Positions 42,538-54,314 of a stretch of 64,000 nt of DNA are shown here, one piece after another. This DNA is from Rubellimicrobium sp. (GTDB lineage Bacteria; Pseudomonadota; Alphaproteobacteria; Rhodobacterales; Rhodobacteraceae), in assembly GCA_019454835.1 (NCBI GenBank), contig JACFNP010000012.1, positions 1 through 64,000 of the forward strand, in the 5' to 3' direction. The notes beneath the pieces are model-generated. The model saw only the letters and a list, made by a program, of their open reading frames with translations, did no database searches and was not told the DNA's origin. The stretch's first letter is position 1; each line of letters starts with the position of its first letter. Position numbers and translations under genes: made by a program.

Positions 42538-43536
42538 ATGACCGCGCCGATTGCCCCATTCCCCGCTGCCCGCCCGCGCCGCCTGCGCGCCACACCGGCG
42601 CTGCGCGCCATGGTGCGGCAGGCGCGGCTGGCCCCGTCCGATTTCATCCTGCCGATGTTCGTGCAGGACGGCCATGACAGCGAAAGCGTGATCCCCTCGA
42701 TGCCGGAGGTAACGCGCAAGAGCGTGGACCGCATTGCCGCCGCCGCACGCGAGGCATGGGCACTGGGAATCCCCGCCGTCTGCATCTTTCCCTACACGCC
42801 GCTTTCCGCCCGCACCGCCGATTGCGCGATGGCCTGGGACGATGACAACATCGCCAACCGGGCGATCCGCGCGGTCAAGGATGCGGTGCCCGAGATGGCG
42901 GTGATGACCGACATCGCGCTCGATCCCTACAATATCGACGGCCACGACGGCTTCGTGCGCGACGGGCGCATCGTCAACGACGAAACCGTCGAAGCGCTGG
43001 TGAAGATGGCGCTGGCACAGGCGCGGGCGGGGGCCGACATTCTGGGGCCTTCCGACATGATGGACGGGCGCGTCGGCGCGATCCGCAAAGCGCTGGAATC
43101 CGAAGGGTTCCGCGACGTGGCGATCCTGTCCTATTCGGCCAAATACGCCTCGGCCTTCTACGGGCCGTTCCGCGATGCGGTCGGCGCCTCGGCGGCGCTG
43201 AAGGGCGACAAGAACACCTACCAGATGGACCCCGGCAATTCCGACGAGGCGCTGCGGCTGGTCGCCCGCGATCTGGCCGAGGGCGCCGACATGGTGATGG
43301 TGAAGCCGGGGATGCCCTATCTGGATATCTGCCGCCGGGTGAAGGATGCGTTCGGGGTGCCGACCTTCGCCTATCAGGTCTCGGGCGAATACGCGATGCT
43401 GAAGGCTGCCGCCGCGAACGGCTGGCTCGATGGCGACAAGGTGATGATGGAAAGCCTGCTCGCGTTCAGACGCGCGGGCTGCGACGGGATCCTGACCTAT
43501 TTCGCCTGCGACGCCGCGCGGATTCTGGGCGCCTGA
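42538..43536 (+). CDS. hemB: Delta-aminolevulinic acid dehydratase (porphobilinogen synthase)
   Basis: HemB joins two 5-aminolevulinate molecules into porphobilinogen for heme and chlorophyll synthesis. The 332-aa product has the catalytic lysines in SYSAKYASAFYGPF and VMVKPGMPYLDI, plus GPSDMMDGRV. The metal site is of the Mg/K type rather than the Zn-Cys type (MTDIALDPYNIDGHDG has Asp/Ala in place of the Cys cluster). Start at 42538 (MTAPIAPFP). Single gene. Confidence 0.97.
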   Translation: MTAPIAPFPAARPRRLRATPALRAMVRQARLAPSDFILPMFVQDGHDSESVIPSMPEVTRKSVDRIAAAAREAWALGIPAVCIFPYTPLSARTADCAMAWDDDNIANRAIRAVKDAVPEMAVMTDIALDPYNIDGHDGFVRDGRIVNDETVEALVKMALAQARAGADILGPSDMMDGRVGAIRKALESEGFRDVAILSYSAKYASAFYGPFRDAVGASAALKGDKNTYQMDPGNSDEALRLVARDLAEGADMVMVKPGMPYLDICRRVKDAFGVPTFAYQVSGEYAMLKAAAANGWLDGDKVMMESLLAFRRAGCDGILTYFACDAARILGA

Positions 43537-43662
43537 CGCGCGCTTTCACGCCGATTTGCGGCGCCCTGCCCCTCGTGCGTGACAGCGGCGGCGGTTGCGC
43601 GCTATCATCACCGCAAGCGGCCGGCGAACGGGTCGCAGACCACCCGAGGCGAGGAGCAGAAC

Positions 43663-44220
43663 ATGGCCGGTATTTCCAGACGTATCTTCATCGCCGCCGC
43701 GCTGGCCCCCGTGGCGCTGGCCGCGTGCAGCAACGGCATCGGCTCGCAGGGCGCAGCCGAGGTCGATGCGCGGGCGACGGCGGCGCTCGATTATCTCTAT
43801 CGCACCTATCCCGACACGCAGGGGCTGGCGCAAAGGGCGTCGGGGATTCTGGTCATGCCGCTGATGACTAAGGTGGGGCTGGGCTTCGGCGGTTCCTACG
43901 GGCGCGGCGTGCTGCGCGTCGGCGGCACCACGGTCGATTACTATTCGGCGACCAGCGCCAGCGCGGGCATCCAGATCGGCGCCCAGCAATACAGCCATGT
44001 GCTGTTCTTCATGACTCCCGACGCGCTGGCCGACTTCCGCGCCTCGCCGGGCTGGGTCGCGGGTGCGGGCGTCGATTACGCCATCGCGGGCGAGGGCGAG
44101 ACCCTGCTGGCCGACACCACCACCTCGATGTCGCGGGTGATCGCGGTGATCTTCGGCCAGAGCGGCCTGCGCGTCGGCGCGACCGTCGAGGGGACGAAAT
44201 ACACGCGGATCATTCCGTAG
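43663..44220 (+). CDS. YSC84/SYLF-domain lipoprotein
   Basis: The 185-aa product has a twin-Arg-containing leader and a lipobox (SRRIFIAAALAPVALAACS), so it is probably a lipoprotein. The mature part is a SYLF domain: GILVMPLMTKVGLGFGGSYGRG, YYSATSASAGIQIGAQ and a C-terminal IFGQSGLRVGATVEG. SYLF domains bind lipids; bacterial function is poorly known. Start at 43663 with GAGGAG upstream. Two family-A repeats follow. Confidence 0.88.
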   Translation: MAGISRRIFIAAALAPVALAACSNGIGSQGAAEVDARATAALDYLYRTYPDTQGLAQRASGILVMPLMTKVGLGFGGSYGRGVLRVGGTTVDYYSATSASAGIQIGAQQYSHVLFFMTPDALADFRASPGWVAGAGVDYAIAGEGETLLADTTTSMSRVIAVIFGQSGLRVGATVEGTKYTRIIP

Positions 44221-44258
44221 GGCGGATAGCTGCCCCCGCGTTGCGCGGGGGGGCGGGG

Positions 44259-44347
44259 CGTCATTGCGAGGCGTAAGCCGAAGCAATCCATACCGGGCGC
44301 ACACAACGTCGAGGTTGCTTCGTCGGCTTCGCCTCCTCGCAATGACG
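44259..44347 (-). repeat. Family-A palindromic repeat, copy A11
   Basis: Minus orientation, first of the A11/A12 direct pair after the SYLF gene (9-bp gap). The left arm reads GAAGCAATCCATACC, a variant shared with A15 and A19. Confidence 0.88.
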
Positions 44348-44356
44348 AAGGGATAA

Positions 44357-44447
44357 CGTCATTGCGAGCCGCGAGGCGAAGCAACCCCGACCGATAACCC
44401 ACAACATCGGGGTTGCTTCGTCAGCTTGCGCTTCCTCGCAATGACGG
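44357..44447 (-). repeat. Family-A palindromic repeat, copy A12
   Basis: Minus orientation, second of the pair, 26 bp from the stop of the penicillin acylase gene. Opening arm is slightly altered (ATTGCGAGCCGCGAGGCG). Confidence 0.88.
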
Positions 44448-44473
44448 TGGCCCGCACTGTCTACACGCCCCCC

Positions 44474-46939
44474 TCACCCGCCCGCAGGCAGCAGATGCGT
44501 CACGCCCGCAGCGCCGGCGCGGGCAAGTTGCGGGTCCAGCGACATCGGGATGTATTCGCCGCGCCGCCACAGCGCGCCGAGGTCGTCGTAGTAGCGCGAC
44601 AGCGGATGCCCCGACTGGCCGGTCGAGGTGATGAACACCGACGAATCGGGATCGGCAAAATCGTAGACGCCGCGATAGCCCGCGCCTTCCACGTCCTCGA
44701 AGGGCGCCGCGCCGCTGCCGCGCGTCAGGCCCCGGTTCAGCGTGTCGTCGCCGCCGCTGACCGGCTGGCGGATGTTGACGATCCAGCTCAGCAGCGGCGT
44801 CGCGCCCAGCGTCTCGTGGTCGTGGGTCGCCACGTGCGCATCCCCCCAGCGCAGGGATTCCAGCGTGCTGCCGTAGTGGTCGCCCAGCCAGACTAGCGCG
44901 TCATCCAGCGCCATGCGCGCGATGTCGGTGCAGGTCTCGACCGGCGCCGATTGCAGCACGTCGCACCACACCCCGGCGCCGCCGGTGTTGCGGAACACCC
45001 TTTCGATGAAACGCGCATCGACATGGGTATAGACCGAGGCCAGCGGCCCCAGCTCGTCGCGGATCAGACGCTCCTGCAGGGCGCGCATCCACGCGGCATA
45101 GATGAGCGGCTCGGGCATGTGCTCGCTCATCTCGCCGTTCCATTCGGCCAGCAGCGCCAGCGCATCCTGCCTGCGGCGCTCGGGCGTGCCCTCGGGGGCG
45201 GCCTCGCCGGTGAACCACAGGTCGGCGCCCACCAGCGGCAGCAGGTCGCGCGCCGACTGGCTGACGGTGTCGAGCTGCGCCTCGATGAAGCTGTCGCGCG
45301 AATGCACCGCGCGCTGCTGCATGAGAAAGGCCCAGCGGGCGATGCGGGTGCTGTCGCCCCAGGTAAAGCTGACATGGCGGGGAAAGGGCGCGTCGGTGAC
45401 GCGGTTATTGGTATGGCCGACGATGCCGCCGGGCGGGTCGGTGACGCCGGGGTTGTCGGCATAGGGAAAGAACCCCTGCCAGCGGTTTTGCGGCAGATAG
45501 CCGAAGCCCGGCATCCGCCCCTGCGTCAGGCTGTCGGGGTCGCGCATCGGCAGGCGCCCGATCAGCTTGACGGCGACATGGTTGCGGTCGGCCACGGTCA
45601 GCATCTCGGCAGGCGCCACGAACAGCGCCCCGGCGGCGAGCGCGTCACTCACGCTGGATGCGCGCATGATGCGCATGGCGGCGGTCATCGAGGTGTCCGC
45701 CGCATCAAGCGCGGTCCAGGCGATCGCGGTGACATGGCCGGGCGGGCGGATGGTGCCGAGGTTATACTGGTCCGGCGGGATCACGGGGCCGTTTTCGGTC
45801 CATTGCAGGGTGATGGTGACCGGCGCGCGGCCTTTCACCTCGATGATCGAATCGCGGTGCTCGAAATCCACCCAGCCGTCGGGGCCGCGATACTGGCCCG
45901 CGTTGGCCGGGTTCACCTCTTCGACGAACACGTCCTGATCGTCGGCCCAGGCGCCGGTGACGCCCCAGCCCAGATCGGCGCTGCGCCCCGAGATCACCAC
46001 CGGCACACCGGGGATGGTCGCGCCGATCACCCCGCCCGAGGCAAGCTCGAGCCTTGCGAGATAGAACAGCGCGGGGGCCGTCAGTTCCACATGCGGGTCG
46101 GCGGCCAGCAGCGTCGATCCCGAGGCAGAGCGCGCAGGCCCCGCCGCCCAGGCATTCGAGGCCGCCGCCAGCGCCACATCCTGCGCCACCGGCGAGAACG
46201 GGTCGGGCGCGGTCGTGTCCGCCGCATAGCGCGGCAGGCCCGGCATCAGCGCCGCATAGGGCGGCAGCGACAGCGTGGGCGCCAGCGGGTCGTCGGGCAG
46301 GATGTCGGCCAGCCGCTCGGGCGGGATCAGCAGCGAGGTGCGCGCGCGGCGCACCTCGGCCTGCACCTGCGTCGTCGAGCGCAGCGCCATCAGTTTCAGG
46401 ATGGCGATGGAATCGGCGGGCTGCCAGGGCGCGATCGCATGGTTGAACAGCCACATCTCGGGCGCGCCGCGGCCCCGCGCGCCCTCGTTCACCTCGGCCA
46501 GCCAGGCGTTCACGCCCGCCGAATAGGCATCGAGCGCCGCCTGCGTCTGCGCGTCCTGCGCCGCGACCGACGCACGGGCAAGCCCATACAGGTCGAACCG
46601 GCGCAGCAGCATGTCCGAGGCCAGCGCGCGTTCGCCGAACAGCTCCGCCAGCCGCCCCTGCGCGGTGCGCCGCAGCATGATCATCTGCCAGAGCCGGTCC
46701 TGCGCATGGGCCCAGCCCAGCCCGAAGAACACGTCGCGGTCGCTGGCGCCGAAGACATGCGGCACGTCGCTGATGTCGCGGACGATCTCGACCGGGGCAC
46801 CGATCCCGGCGACCTCGGCGGTCATGTCGTAGTCGGGCAGCGAGCGCGCGGCGAAATACCACACCAGCGCCAGACCTGCGGCGATCATCACGATCAGCCC
46901 GGTGGCGATGCGCAGAAGCCAGCGGAAGACGACAATCAT
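44474..46939 (-). CDS. Penicillin acylase family protein (N-terminal nucleophile hydrolase)
   Basis: The 821-aa protein starts with one transmembrane anchor (WLLRIATGLIVMIAAGLALVW), then the alpha-chain region (FGLGWAHAQDRLWQM), the autoprocessing point before Ser in AAASNAWAAGP and the beta chain (WGVTGAWADDQDVFVEEV). These enzymes hydrolyse amides such as beta-lactam side chains or N-acyl homoserine lactones. The substrate here is unknown; quorum-signal degradation is one possibility. The gene is flanked by family-A repeats downstream and an oxidoreductase gene divergent at the start. Confidence 0.9.
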   Translation of the reverse strand: MIVVFRWLLRIATGLIVMIAAGLALVWYFAARSLPDYDMTAEVAGIGAPVEIVRDISDVPHVFGASDRDVFFGLGWAHAQDRLWQMIMLRRTAQGRLAELFGERALASDMLLRRFDLYGLARASVAAQDAQTQAALDAYSAGVNAWLAEVNEGARGRGAPEMWLFNHAIAPWQPADSIAILKLMALRSTTQVQAEVRRARTSLLIPPERLADILPDDPLAPTLSLPPYAALMPGLPRYAADTTAPDPFSPVAQDVALAAASNAWAAGPARSASGSTLLAADPHVELTAPALFYLARLELASGGVIGATIPGVPVVISGRSADLGWGVTGAWADDQDVFVEEVNPANAGQYRGPDGWVDFEHRDSIIEVKGRAPVTITLQWTENGPVIPPDQYNLGTIRPPGHVTAIAWTALDAADTSMTAAMRIMRASSVSDALAAGALFVAPAEMLTVADRNHVAVKLIGRLPMRDPDSLTQGRMPGFGYLPQNRWQGFFPYADNPGVTDPPGGIVGHTNNRVTDAPFPRHVSFTWGDSTRIARWAFLMQQRAVHSRDSFIEAQLDTVSQSARDLLPLVGADLWFTGEAAPEGTPERRRQDALALLAEWNGEMSEHMPEPLIYAAWMRALQERLIRDELGPLASVYTHVDARFIERVFRNTGGAGVWCDVLQSAPVETCTDIARMALDDALVWLGDHYGSTLESLRWGDAHVATHDHETLGATPLLSWIVNIRQPVSGGDDTLNRGLTRGSGAAPFEDVEGAGYRGVYDFADPDSSVFITSTGQSGHPLSRYYDDLGALWRRGEYIPMSLDPQLARAGAAGVTHLLPAGG

Positions 46940-47038
46940 CGGTTCACATCACGGGTTCCGGGGCGCCGCTTGACGGTCGGTCGCGCCCCGCTAGGCTGGC
47001 CCGAGCGTATTCCAGAGTCGCATCAGGGGGGCAAGGGC

Positions 47039-47926
47039 ATGGCCAGAGACGGGGCACGGGTGGCATTCCTCGGGCTGGGGGTGATGGGCTTCCCGATGGC
47101 CGGGCATCTCGCGGCGGCGGGGCATGAGGTGACGGTCTACAACCGCACCGCCTCGAAGGCGGCGGACTGGGTGACACAGCACGGTGGCAGCAGCGCCCCC
47201 ACCCCGCGCGCGGCGGCGGCGGGCGCGGAATTCGTCATGGCCTGCGTGGGCAACGACGACGACCTGCGCGCGGTGACGCTGGGTGACGAGGGGGCGTTTG
47301 CTGGCATGGCGAAAGGCGCGGTCTTCGTCGATCACACCACGGTGTCGGCGAAGGTGACGCGCGAGCTGGCGGCGATGGCGGCCGAACGCGGCCTCGGCTA
47401 TGTCGATGCGCCGGTGTCGGGCGGCCAGGCGGGGGCCGAAAAGGGCCAGCTTTCGGTGATGTGCGGCGGCTCCGAGGCCGATTTCGCCCGCGCCGAACCC
47501 GTCGTCGCCCCCTACGCCCGTATCTGCCGCAGGCTGGGGCCGACGGGGGCGGGGCAACTGACCAAGATGGTCAACCAGATCGCCATTGCCGGACTGGTGC
47601 AGGGCCTGTCCGAGGCGCTGCATTTCGCCGAAAAAGCCGGACTCGACGGCCGCGCGGTGGTCGAGGTGGTCAGCCAGGGCGCCGCCGGGTCCTGGCAGAT
47701 GGCCAACCGCTACCAGACCATGCTCGACGGCGAGTTCGATCACGGCTTTGCGGTGGACTGGATGCGCAAGGATCTCGGCATCTGTCTTGATGCGGCGGAC
47801 GAGGTCGGCGCCGCGCTGCCGGTGACCGCGCTGGTCGACCAGTTCTACAAGGAGGTCCAGCAGATCGGCGGGCGCCGCTGGGACACCTCGGCGCTGATCG
47901 CGCGGTTGCGGCGGCTGGACGGCTGA
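47039..47926 (+). CDS. NAD(P)-dependent 3-hydroxyisobutyrate dehydrogenase-type oxidoreductase
   Basis: The 295-aa protein has the Rossmann motif FLGLGVMGFPMAGHLAAAGH, the substrate signature DAPVSGGQAGAEKGQLS and the catalytic Lys in GAGQLTKMVNQI. The family covers 3-hydroxyisobutyrate, tartronate semialdehyde and related beta-hydroxyacid dehydrogenases and the exact substrate cannot be read. It is divergent from the penicillin acylase homologue with a 99-bp gap. Start at 47039; the frame is open far upstream antisense to the acylase and not coding. Confidence 0.9.
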   Translation: MARDGARVAFLGLGVMGFPMAGHLAAAGHEVTVYNRTASKAADWVTQHGGSSAPTPRAAAAGAEFVMACVGNDDDLRAVTLGDEGAFAGMAKGAVFVDHTTVSAKVTRELAAMAAERGLGYVDAPVSGGQAGAEKGQLSVMCGGSEADFARAEPVVAPYARICRRLGPTGAGQLTKMVNQIAIAGLVQGLSEALHFAEKAGLDGRAVVEVVSQGAAGSWQMANRYQTMLDGEFDHGFAVDWMRKDLGICLDAADEVGAALPVTALVDQFYKEVQQIGGRRWDTSALIARLRRLDG

Positions 47927-47954
47927 GCAGGCGACGGCGCGCGTCGTCGTTCTT

Positions 47955-48043
47955 CCCGTCATTGCGAGGCGCAGCCGAAGCAACCTCGACCGCTCACGCA
48001 ATCCCCTTGGGCTTGCTTCGTCGGCTGCGCCTCGCAATGACGG
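47955..48043 (-). repeat. Family-A palindromic repeat, copy A13
   Basis: Minus orientation, single copy between the convergent oxidoreductase and dsbB genes, 5 bp from the dsbB stop. Confidence 0.9.
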
Positions 48044-48047
48044 TGGG

Positions 48048-48527
48048 CTATGACGATGCGCCCCCCTGGCCGGGCGCGCGCGCCGCGCGCAGCCAGACCA
48101 CCACCAGCAGGAACGAGAACACTGCGTTCCAGGCCGCCATCGACAGGCCCATGAAGCTCCAGGCGATCTGGTCGCAGAGGATCAGGCGCGGCCCGTCCAG
48201 CGCCAGCAGGTCGCCCCCCGACAGCCCGCCCAGGCCGCCGCCCGCCTGCGTGCAGGACGCAGGCCCCGGCCACCAGCCCTGTTCGACACCGGCGTGAAAG
48301 ACCCCGATCCCGCCGGTGATCGCGACGGCCAGCGCCCCGGCCCAGAGCAGCCATGTGACCGGAACGAACAGCGCCGCCACCGCGATGACCACCGCCGCCA
48401 TATGCGGCCAGCGCTGCCAGTAGCACATCTTGCAGGGCGCGTAGCCCAGCCACTGAAAGACCCATGCCCCGCCCAGCAGCGCAGCCGAGCCGAGCGCGGC
48501 AATCAGGGTCAGCGTTCTGCAGCGCAT
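48048..48527 (-). CDS. dsbB: Disulfide bond formation protein B
   Basis: DsbB reoxidises DsbA with quinone in the inner membrane. The 159-aa protein has four hydrophobic segments, the first periplasmic Cys pair as CKMC (GYAPCKMCYWQRW) and the second pair in a loop spanning SCTQ and ILCDQ. The FrnE-like DsbA-family gene is more than 10 kb away and cytoplasmic, so the periplasmic partner is elsewhere. Confidence 0.92.
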   Translation of the reverse strand: MRCRTLTLIAALGSAALLGGAWVFQWLGYAPCKMCYWQRWPHMAAVVIAVAALFVPVTWLLWAGALAVAITGGIGVFHAGVEQGWWPGPASCTQAGGGLGGLSGGDLLALDGPRLILCDQIAWSFMGLSMAAWNAVFSFLLVVVWLRAARAPGQGGASS

Positions 48528-48617
48528 CTCGTCCCTCCGTTTGCCGCCCTTCCTGCGCCGCCCGCCGGACGCTTGGCAAGGGCGCGGTGCTCACGAGCCT
48601 GTGCTGGCGGCATCTGC

Positions 48618-48705
48618 CGTCATTGCGAGGCGAAGCCGAAGCAACCCCGACCGCTCGCGCACACCATCGAGGTTGCTTCGTCGGCTGCGCCTCCTCGCAA
48701 TGACG
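48618..48705 (-). repeat. Family-A palindromic repeat, copy A14
   Basis: Minus orientation, first of a direct pair (8-bp gap) in the 382-bp divergent interval between dsbB and the DUF2892 gene. Apart from the repeats nothing else is evident in this interval. Confidence 0.9.
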
Positions 48706-48713
48706 TGGGTGAT

Positions 48714-48804
48714 CGTCATTGCGAACGAAGTGAAGCAATCCATACCTGGCGCGCCGCCCGGCCCCATGGATTGCTTCGTCGCCTGCGGCTCCTCGCAATG
48801 ACGG
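48714..48804 (-). repeat. Family-A palindromic repeat, copy A15
   Basis: Minus orientation, second of the pair, of a variant subtype (CGAACGAAGTGAAGCAATCC on the left, GGATTGCTTCGTCGCC on the right). The same subtype is the second member in A16/A17 and A18/A19. Confidence 0.88.
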
Positions 48805-48909
48805 AATCTGCCGCCCGCCGTGTCCGGGGTTGCATTTGCCGCCCCCGCGCGCATCTGTCATATCGGGACGCGCGCATGTGTCGTGCGCAGGCAGCGGAGG
48901 GAACGAGGC

Positions 48910-49119
48910 ATGTTCACCATCAACGAAGGCAAGGCCGACCGCATCATCCGCGTGGTGATCGGCGCGGCGCTGCTCATCTGGTTCTTCGTCGATTCGACCA
49001 CCGGCTTCTGGCACTGGATCAAGCTGATCGGCATCCTGCCGCTGGTCACCGGCGCCGTGGGGCATTGCGGGCTGTATTCGCTGCTCGGCATCAACACCTG
49101 CCCGACGAAGCCGAAGTGA
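48910..49119 (+). CDS. DUF2892 (YgaP-like) small membrane protein
   Basis: The 69-aa product has two hydrophobic segments (IIRVVIGAALLIWFFV and LIGILPLVTGAVGHCGLYSL) and a conserved Cys near each end of the second segment (GHCGLY, NTCPTK). It matches DUF2892, the membrane domain found alone or fused to rhodanese in YgaP. A rhodanese gene is about 3.1 kb downstream beyond uvrA. Start at 48910 (MFTINEGKADRI). Function unknown. Confidence 0.88.
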   Translation: MFTINEGKADRIIRVVIGAALLIWFFVDSTTGFWHWIKLIGILPLVTGAVGHCGLYSLLGINTCPTKPK

Positions 49120-49126
49120 TCGCGCT

Positions 49127-49226
49127 GAGCGGGCCGCGTTTCCATGGTTGCGGCGGACCCGCTCTGACCCTTTGCTCCTGCGCATTGTCGCGGGCGTCAA
49201 ATGTGACCGTTTGACTGCGAAATGCT

Positions 49227-49229
<3 letters not shown>
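49127..49229 (-). repeat. Family-B dispersed repeat, copy 4
   Basis: Minus orientation. Read on the - strand it starts TAAAGCATTTCGCAGTCAAA and ends with a diverged GAGCGGGTC...CCGCTC arm. The leading TAA is the stop codon of uvrA. Confidence 0.88.
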
Positions 49230-52082
<2,853 letters not shown>

Positions 52083-52147
52083 GATGCCCCCGCAGGCTGA
52101 CCCGCCCTACATAGCGCCCCCGGCGCGGCGTTCCAATGGGGAATGAT

Positions 52148-52162
52148 GAACGAACAGTGAAC
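52148..52162. promoter_or_regulatory. Putative LexA (SOS) box upstream of uvrA
   Basis: GAAC-N7-GAAC, which reads GTTC-N7-GTTC on the uvrA strand, the alphaproteobacterial LexA recognition sequence. It is about 66 bp before the uvrA start. Known biology: uvrA of Rhodobacter is SOS-regulated through this motif. Confidence 0.75.
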
Positions 52163-52256
52163 CATGAATTGACATCGCGGACCCGGCTTTTGTCTTTACA
52201 TTCCTGTTTCGTGATGTATTACCGCCCCGAACCCGGCCAGCATCAGGAACCGACTC

Positions 52257-52616
52257 ATGTTCTCATTTCTCCGCCGCCCCGCCGAAGCCCGCCCGGACCC
52301 CGCCGAACTTGTCCGCATGGCACAGGCCGGCGAGGCCATCGTCATCGACATCCGCGAGCCGGGCGAGGTCCGCATGACCGGCAAGGCCGCCTGTGCGCTG
52401 CACATTCCCATGGCGACCCTGCGCACGAAATGCGACCCCGCCTGCAATGAATGTGCGCCCGAGCTGAAGAACGACCTGCCGGTGATCCTGTACTGCGCCT
52501 CGGGCGCCCGCGCCGCGATGGCGGCGCGGCTGATGAAGCAGTTGGGCCACAAGCAGGTCTGGAACCTCGGCGGCCTGTCGAACTGGCAGGCGGCAGGCGG
52601 CAAGATCGGGCGGTAA
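52257..52616 (+). CDS. Rhodanese-like domain protein
   Basis: The 119-aa single-domain protein has the rhodanese features IVIDIREPGEV and the active-site loop YCASGARAAMAA with the catalytic Cys. Two further Cys residues (CDPACNEC) in the middle could bind metal or form a disulfide. It may carry sulfane sulfur. Divergent from uvrA; the intervening 174 bp hold the SOS box and presumably both promoters. Confidence 0.9.
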   Translation: MFSFLRRPAEARPDPAELVRMAQAGEAIVIDIREPGEVRMTGKAACALHIPMATLRTKCDPACNECAPELKNDLPVILYCASGARAAMAARLMKQLGHKQVWNLGGLSNWQAAGGKIGR

Positions 52617-52642
52617 CGCCGGAGGGGGTCGGTCCCTTCGGT

Positions 52643-52733
52643 CGTCATTGCGAGGCGAAGCCGAAGCAACCTCGACCGCTTGCTCAATGCCGTCGAGGTT
52701 GCTTCGTCGGCTTTGCCTCCTCGCAATGACGGG
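52643..52733 (-). repeat. Family-A palindromic repeat, copy A16
   Basis: Minus orientation, first of a direct pair after the rhodanese gene, 6 bp from A17. Confidence 0.9.
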
Positions 52734-52739
52734 AGGTCT

Positions 52740-52817
52740 CGTCATTGCGAACGAAGTGAAGCAACCCCGACCGCTCACACACCCTCGGCGTTGGCGCCTC
52801 CGCCGCCTCGCAGTGAC
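52740..52817 (-). repeat. Family-A palindromic repeat, copy A17 (degenerate)
   Basis: Minus orientation and the variant subtype (GCGAACGAAGTGAAGCAACC). The right arm has lost most of its match and ends CCTCGCAGTGACAG. Confidence 0.8.
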
Positions 52818-52828
52818 AGCCCCCGTGC

Positions 52829-54226
52829 CTAGAAATGGATCGCCCTGCCCCAGGCCGAGAGCACGCTTTCGTGCATCATCTCGGACAGGGTCGGGTGCGG
52901 GAAGACCGTCTCGATCAGTTCGGCCTCGGTGGTTTCAAGGGTGCGGCCGACGATATAGCCCTGGATCAGTTCGGTGACCTCGGCGCCGATCATGTGGGCG
53001 CCCAGCAGTTCGCCGGTTTTCGCGTCGAACACCGTCTTGACCAGCCCCTCGGGTTCGCCCAGCGCGATGGCCTTGCCGTTGCCGATGAAGGGGAAGCGGC
53101 CGACCTTCACCTCATGGCCTGCGGCACGGGCGGCGGCCTCGGTCATGCCGACGCTGGCGACCTGCGGGTTGCAGTAGGTGCAGCCCGCGATGGCGCCCGC
53201 GCGGATCGGATGCGGCTTGCCGCCCGCGATCAGTTCGGCGACCATCACGCCTTCATGGCTGGCCTTGTGGGCCAGCCAGGGCGGCCCGGCGATGTCGCCG
53301 ATGGCATAAAGTCCGGCCACGCCGGTGCGGCAGAACTCGTCCACCACCACATGCGTGCGGTCGATCTTCACGCCCAGCGCGTCGAGACCCAGATCCTCGG
53401 TATTGCCGACGATCCCCACGGCGGAAATGACCGTGTCGAAATCCTGCGTCGTGACCTTGCCGCCCGCCTCGATATGGGCGGTGACGCCCTTGCCCTTCCT
53501 GCGGTCAAGCTGCTTCACGGCGGCGCCTTCGAGAATGGTCATCCCCTGCTTCTGGAATGCCTTCTTCGCCAGACCCGAGATTTCCTCATCCTCGACCGGC
53601 AGGATGCGCGGCAGCACCTCGACCACGGTAACCTTGGCGCCGAACGTGTTGAAGAAACTGGCGAACTCGATCCCGATGGCGCCCGAGCCGATCACCAGCA
53701 GCTTCTTCGGCATCCGTTTCGCCACCAGCGCGTCGCGGTAGCTCCAGACCAGATCGCCGTCGGCCTCGAGGCCCGGCAGCTCGCGGGCGCGGGCGCCGGT
53801 GGCGAGGATGACGGCCTTCGCCTCGAGCGAATCCTCGCCCTTGTCGGTCGTGACCGCGACCTTGCCGGGTGCGGTCAGGCGGGCGGTGCCCATGACCACC
53901 GTGACCTTGTTCTTCTTCAGCAGATGCGCGACGCCCGCCGACAACTGCTTCGCCACGCCGCGCGAGCGTTTCACCACCGCGTCGAGATCGAAGTCGATGT
54001 CGTCGGCTTCAAGCCCGAACTCCTCGGCCCGGTGCATGAGGTGATAGACCTCGGCCGAACGCAGCAGCGCCTTGGTCGGGATGCAGCCCCAGTTGAGGCA
54101 GATGCCGCCCAGATTCTCGCGCTCGACCACGGCGACGTTCAGGCCCAGTTGCGCGGCACGGATCGCCGCGACATAGCCGCCCGGCCCGGCGCCGATCACG
54201 ATCAGGTCGAAGGTCCTGGCGGCCAT
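52829..54226 (-). CDS. lpdA: Dihydrolipoyl dehydrogenase
   Basis: E3 component of 2-oxoacid dehydrogenase or glycine cleavage complexes; it reoxidises dihydrolipoamide with NAD. The 465-aa protein has the FAD motif GAGPGGYVAAIRAAQLG, the redox disulfide GGICLNWGCIPTK, an NAD motif (VIGSGAIGIEFASFF) and the C-terminal catalytic His in FPHPTLSEMMHES. It has no lipoyl domain. It stands alone here, so the partner complex cannot be deduced. Confidence 0.96.
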   Translation of the reverse strand: MAARTFDLIVIGAGPGGYVAAIRAAQLGLNVAVVERENLGGICLNWGCIPTKALLRSAEVYHLMHRAEEFGLEADDIDFDLDAVVKRSRGVAKQLSAGVAHLLKKNKVTVVMGTARLTAPGKVAVTTDKGEDSLEAKAVILATGARARELPGLEADGDLVWSYRDALVAKRMPKKLLVIGSGAIGIEFASFFNTFGAKVTVVEVLPRILPVEDEEISGLAKKAFQKQGMTILEGAAVKQLDRRKGKGVTAHIEAGGKVTTQDFDTVISAVGIVGNTEDLGLDALGVKIDRTHVVVDEFCRTGVAGLYAIGDIAGPPWLAHKASHEGVMVAELIAGGKPHPIRAGAIAGCTYCNPQVASVGMTEAAARAAGHEVKVGRFPFIGNGKAIALGEPEGLVKTVFDAKTGELLGAHMIGAEVTELIQGYIVGRTLETTEAELIETVFPHPTLSEMMHESVLSAWGRAIHF

Positions 54227-54314
54227 GGTTTTCCCCCGCTTGCGTTGACAGAACAGCCCGACGTTAGACTGTCCGGCGCCGCTTCGCCAGATACACGGAC
54301 CCGTCGGAGGAATT

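Noticed and set aside
36171-48527. Idea that the DsbA-family gene and dsbB form a functional pair
   Set aside because: The DsbA-family protein is FrnE-like without a signal peptide, so it is cytoplasmic and not a DsbB substrate; the genes are also 11 kb apart.
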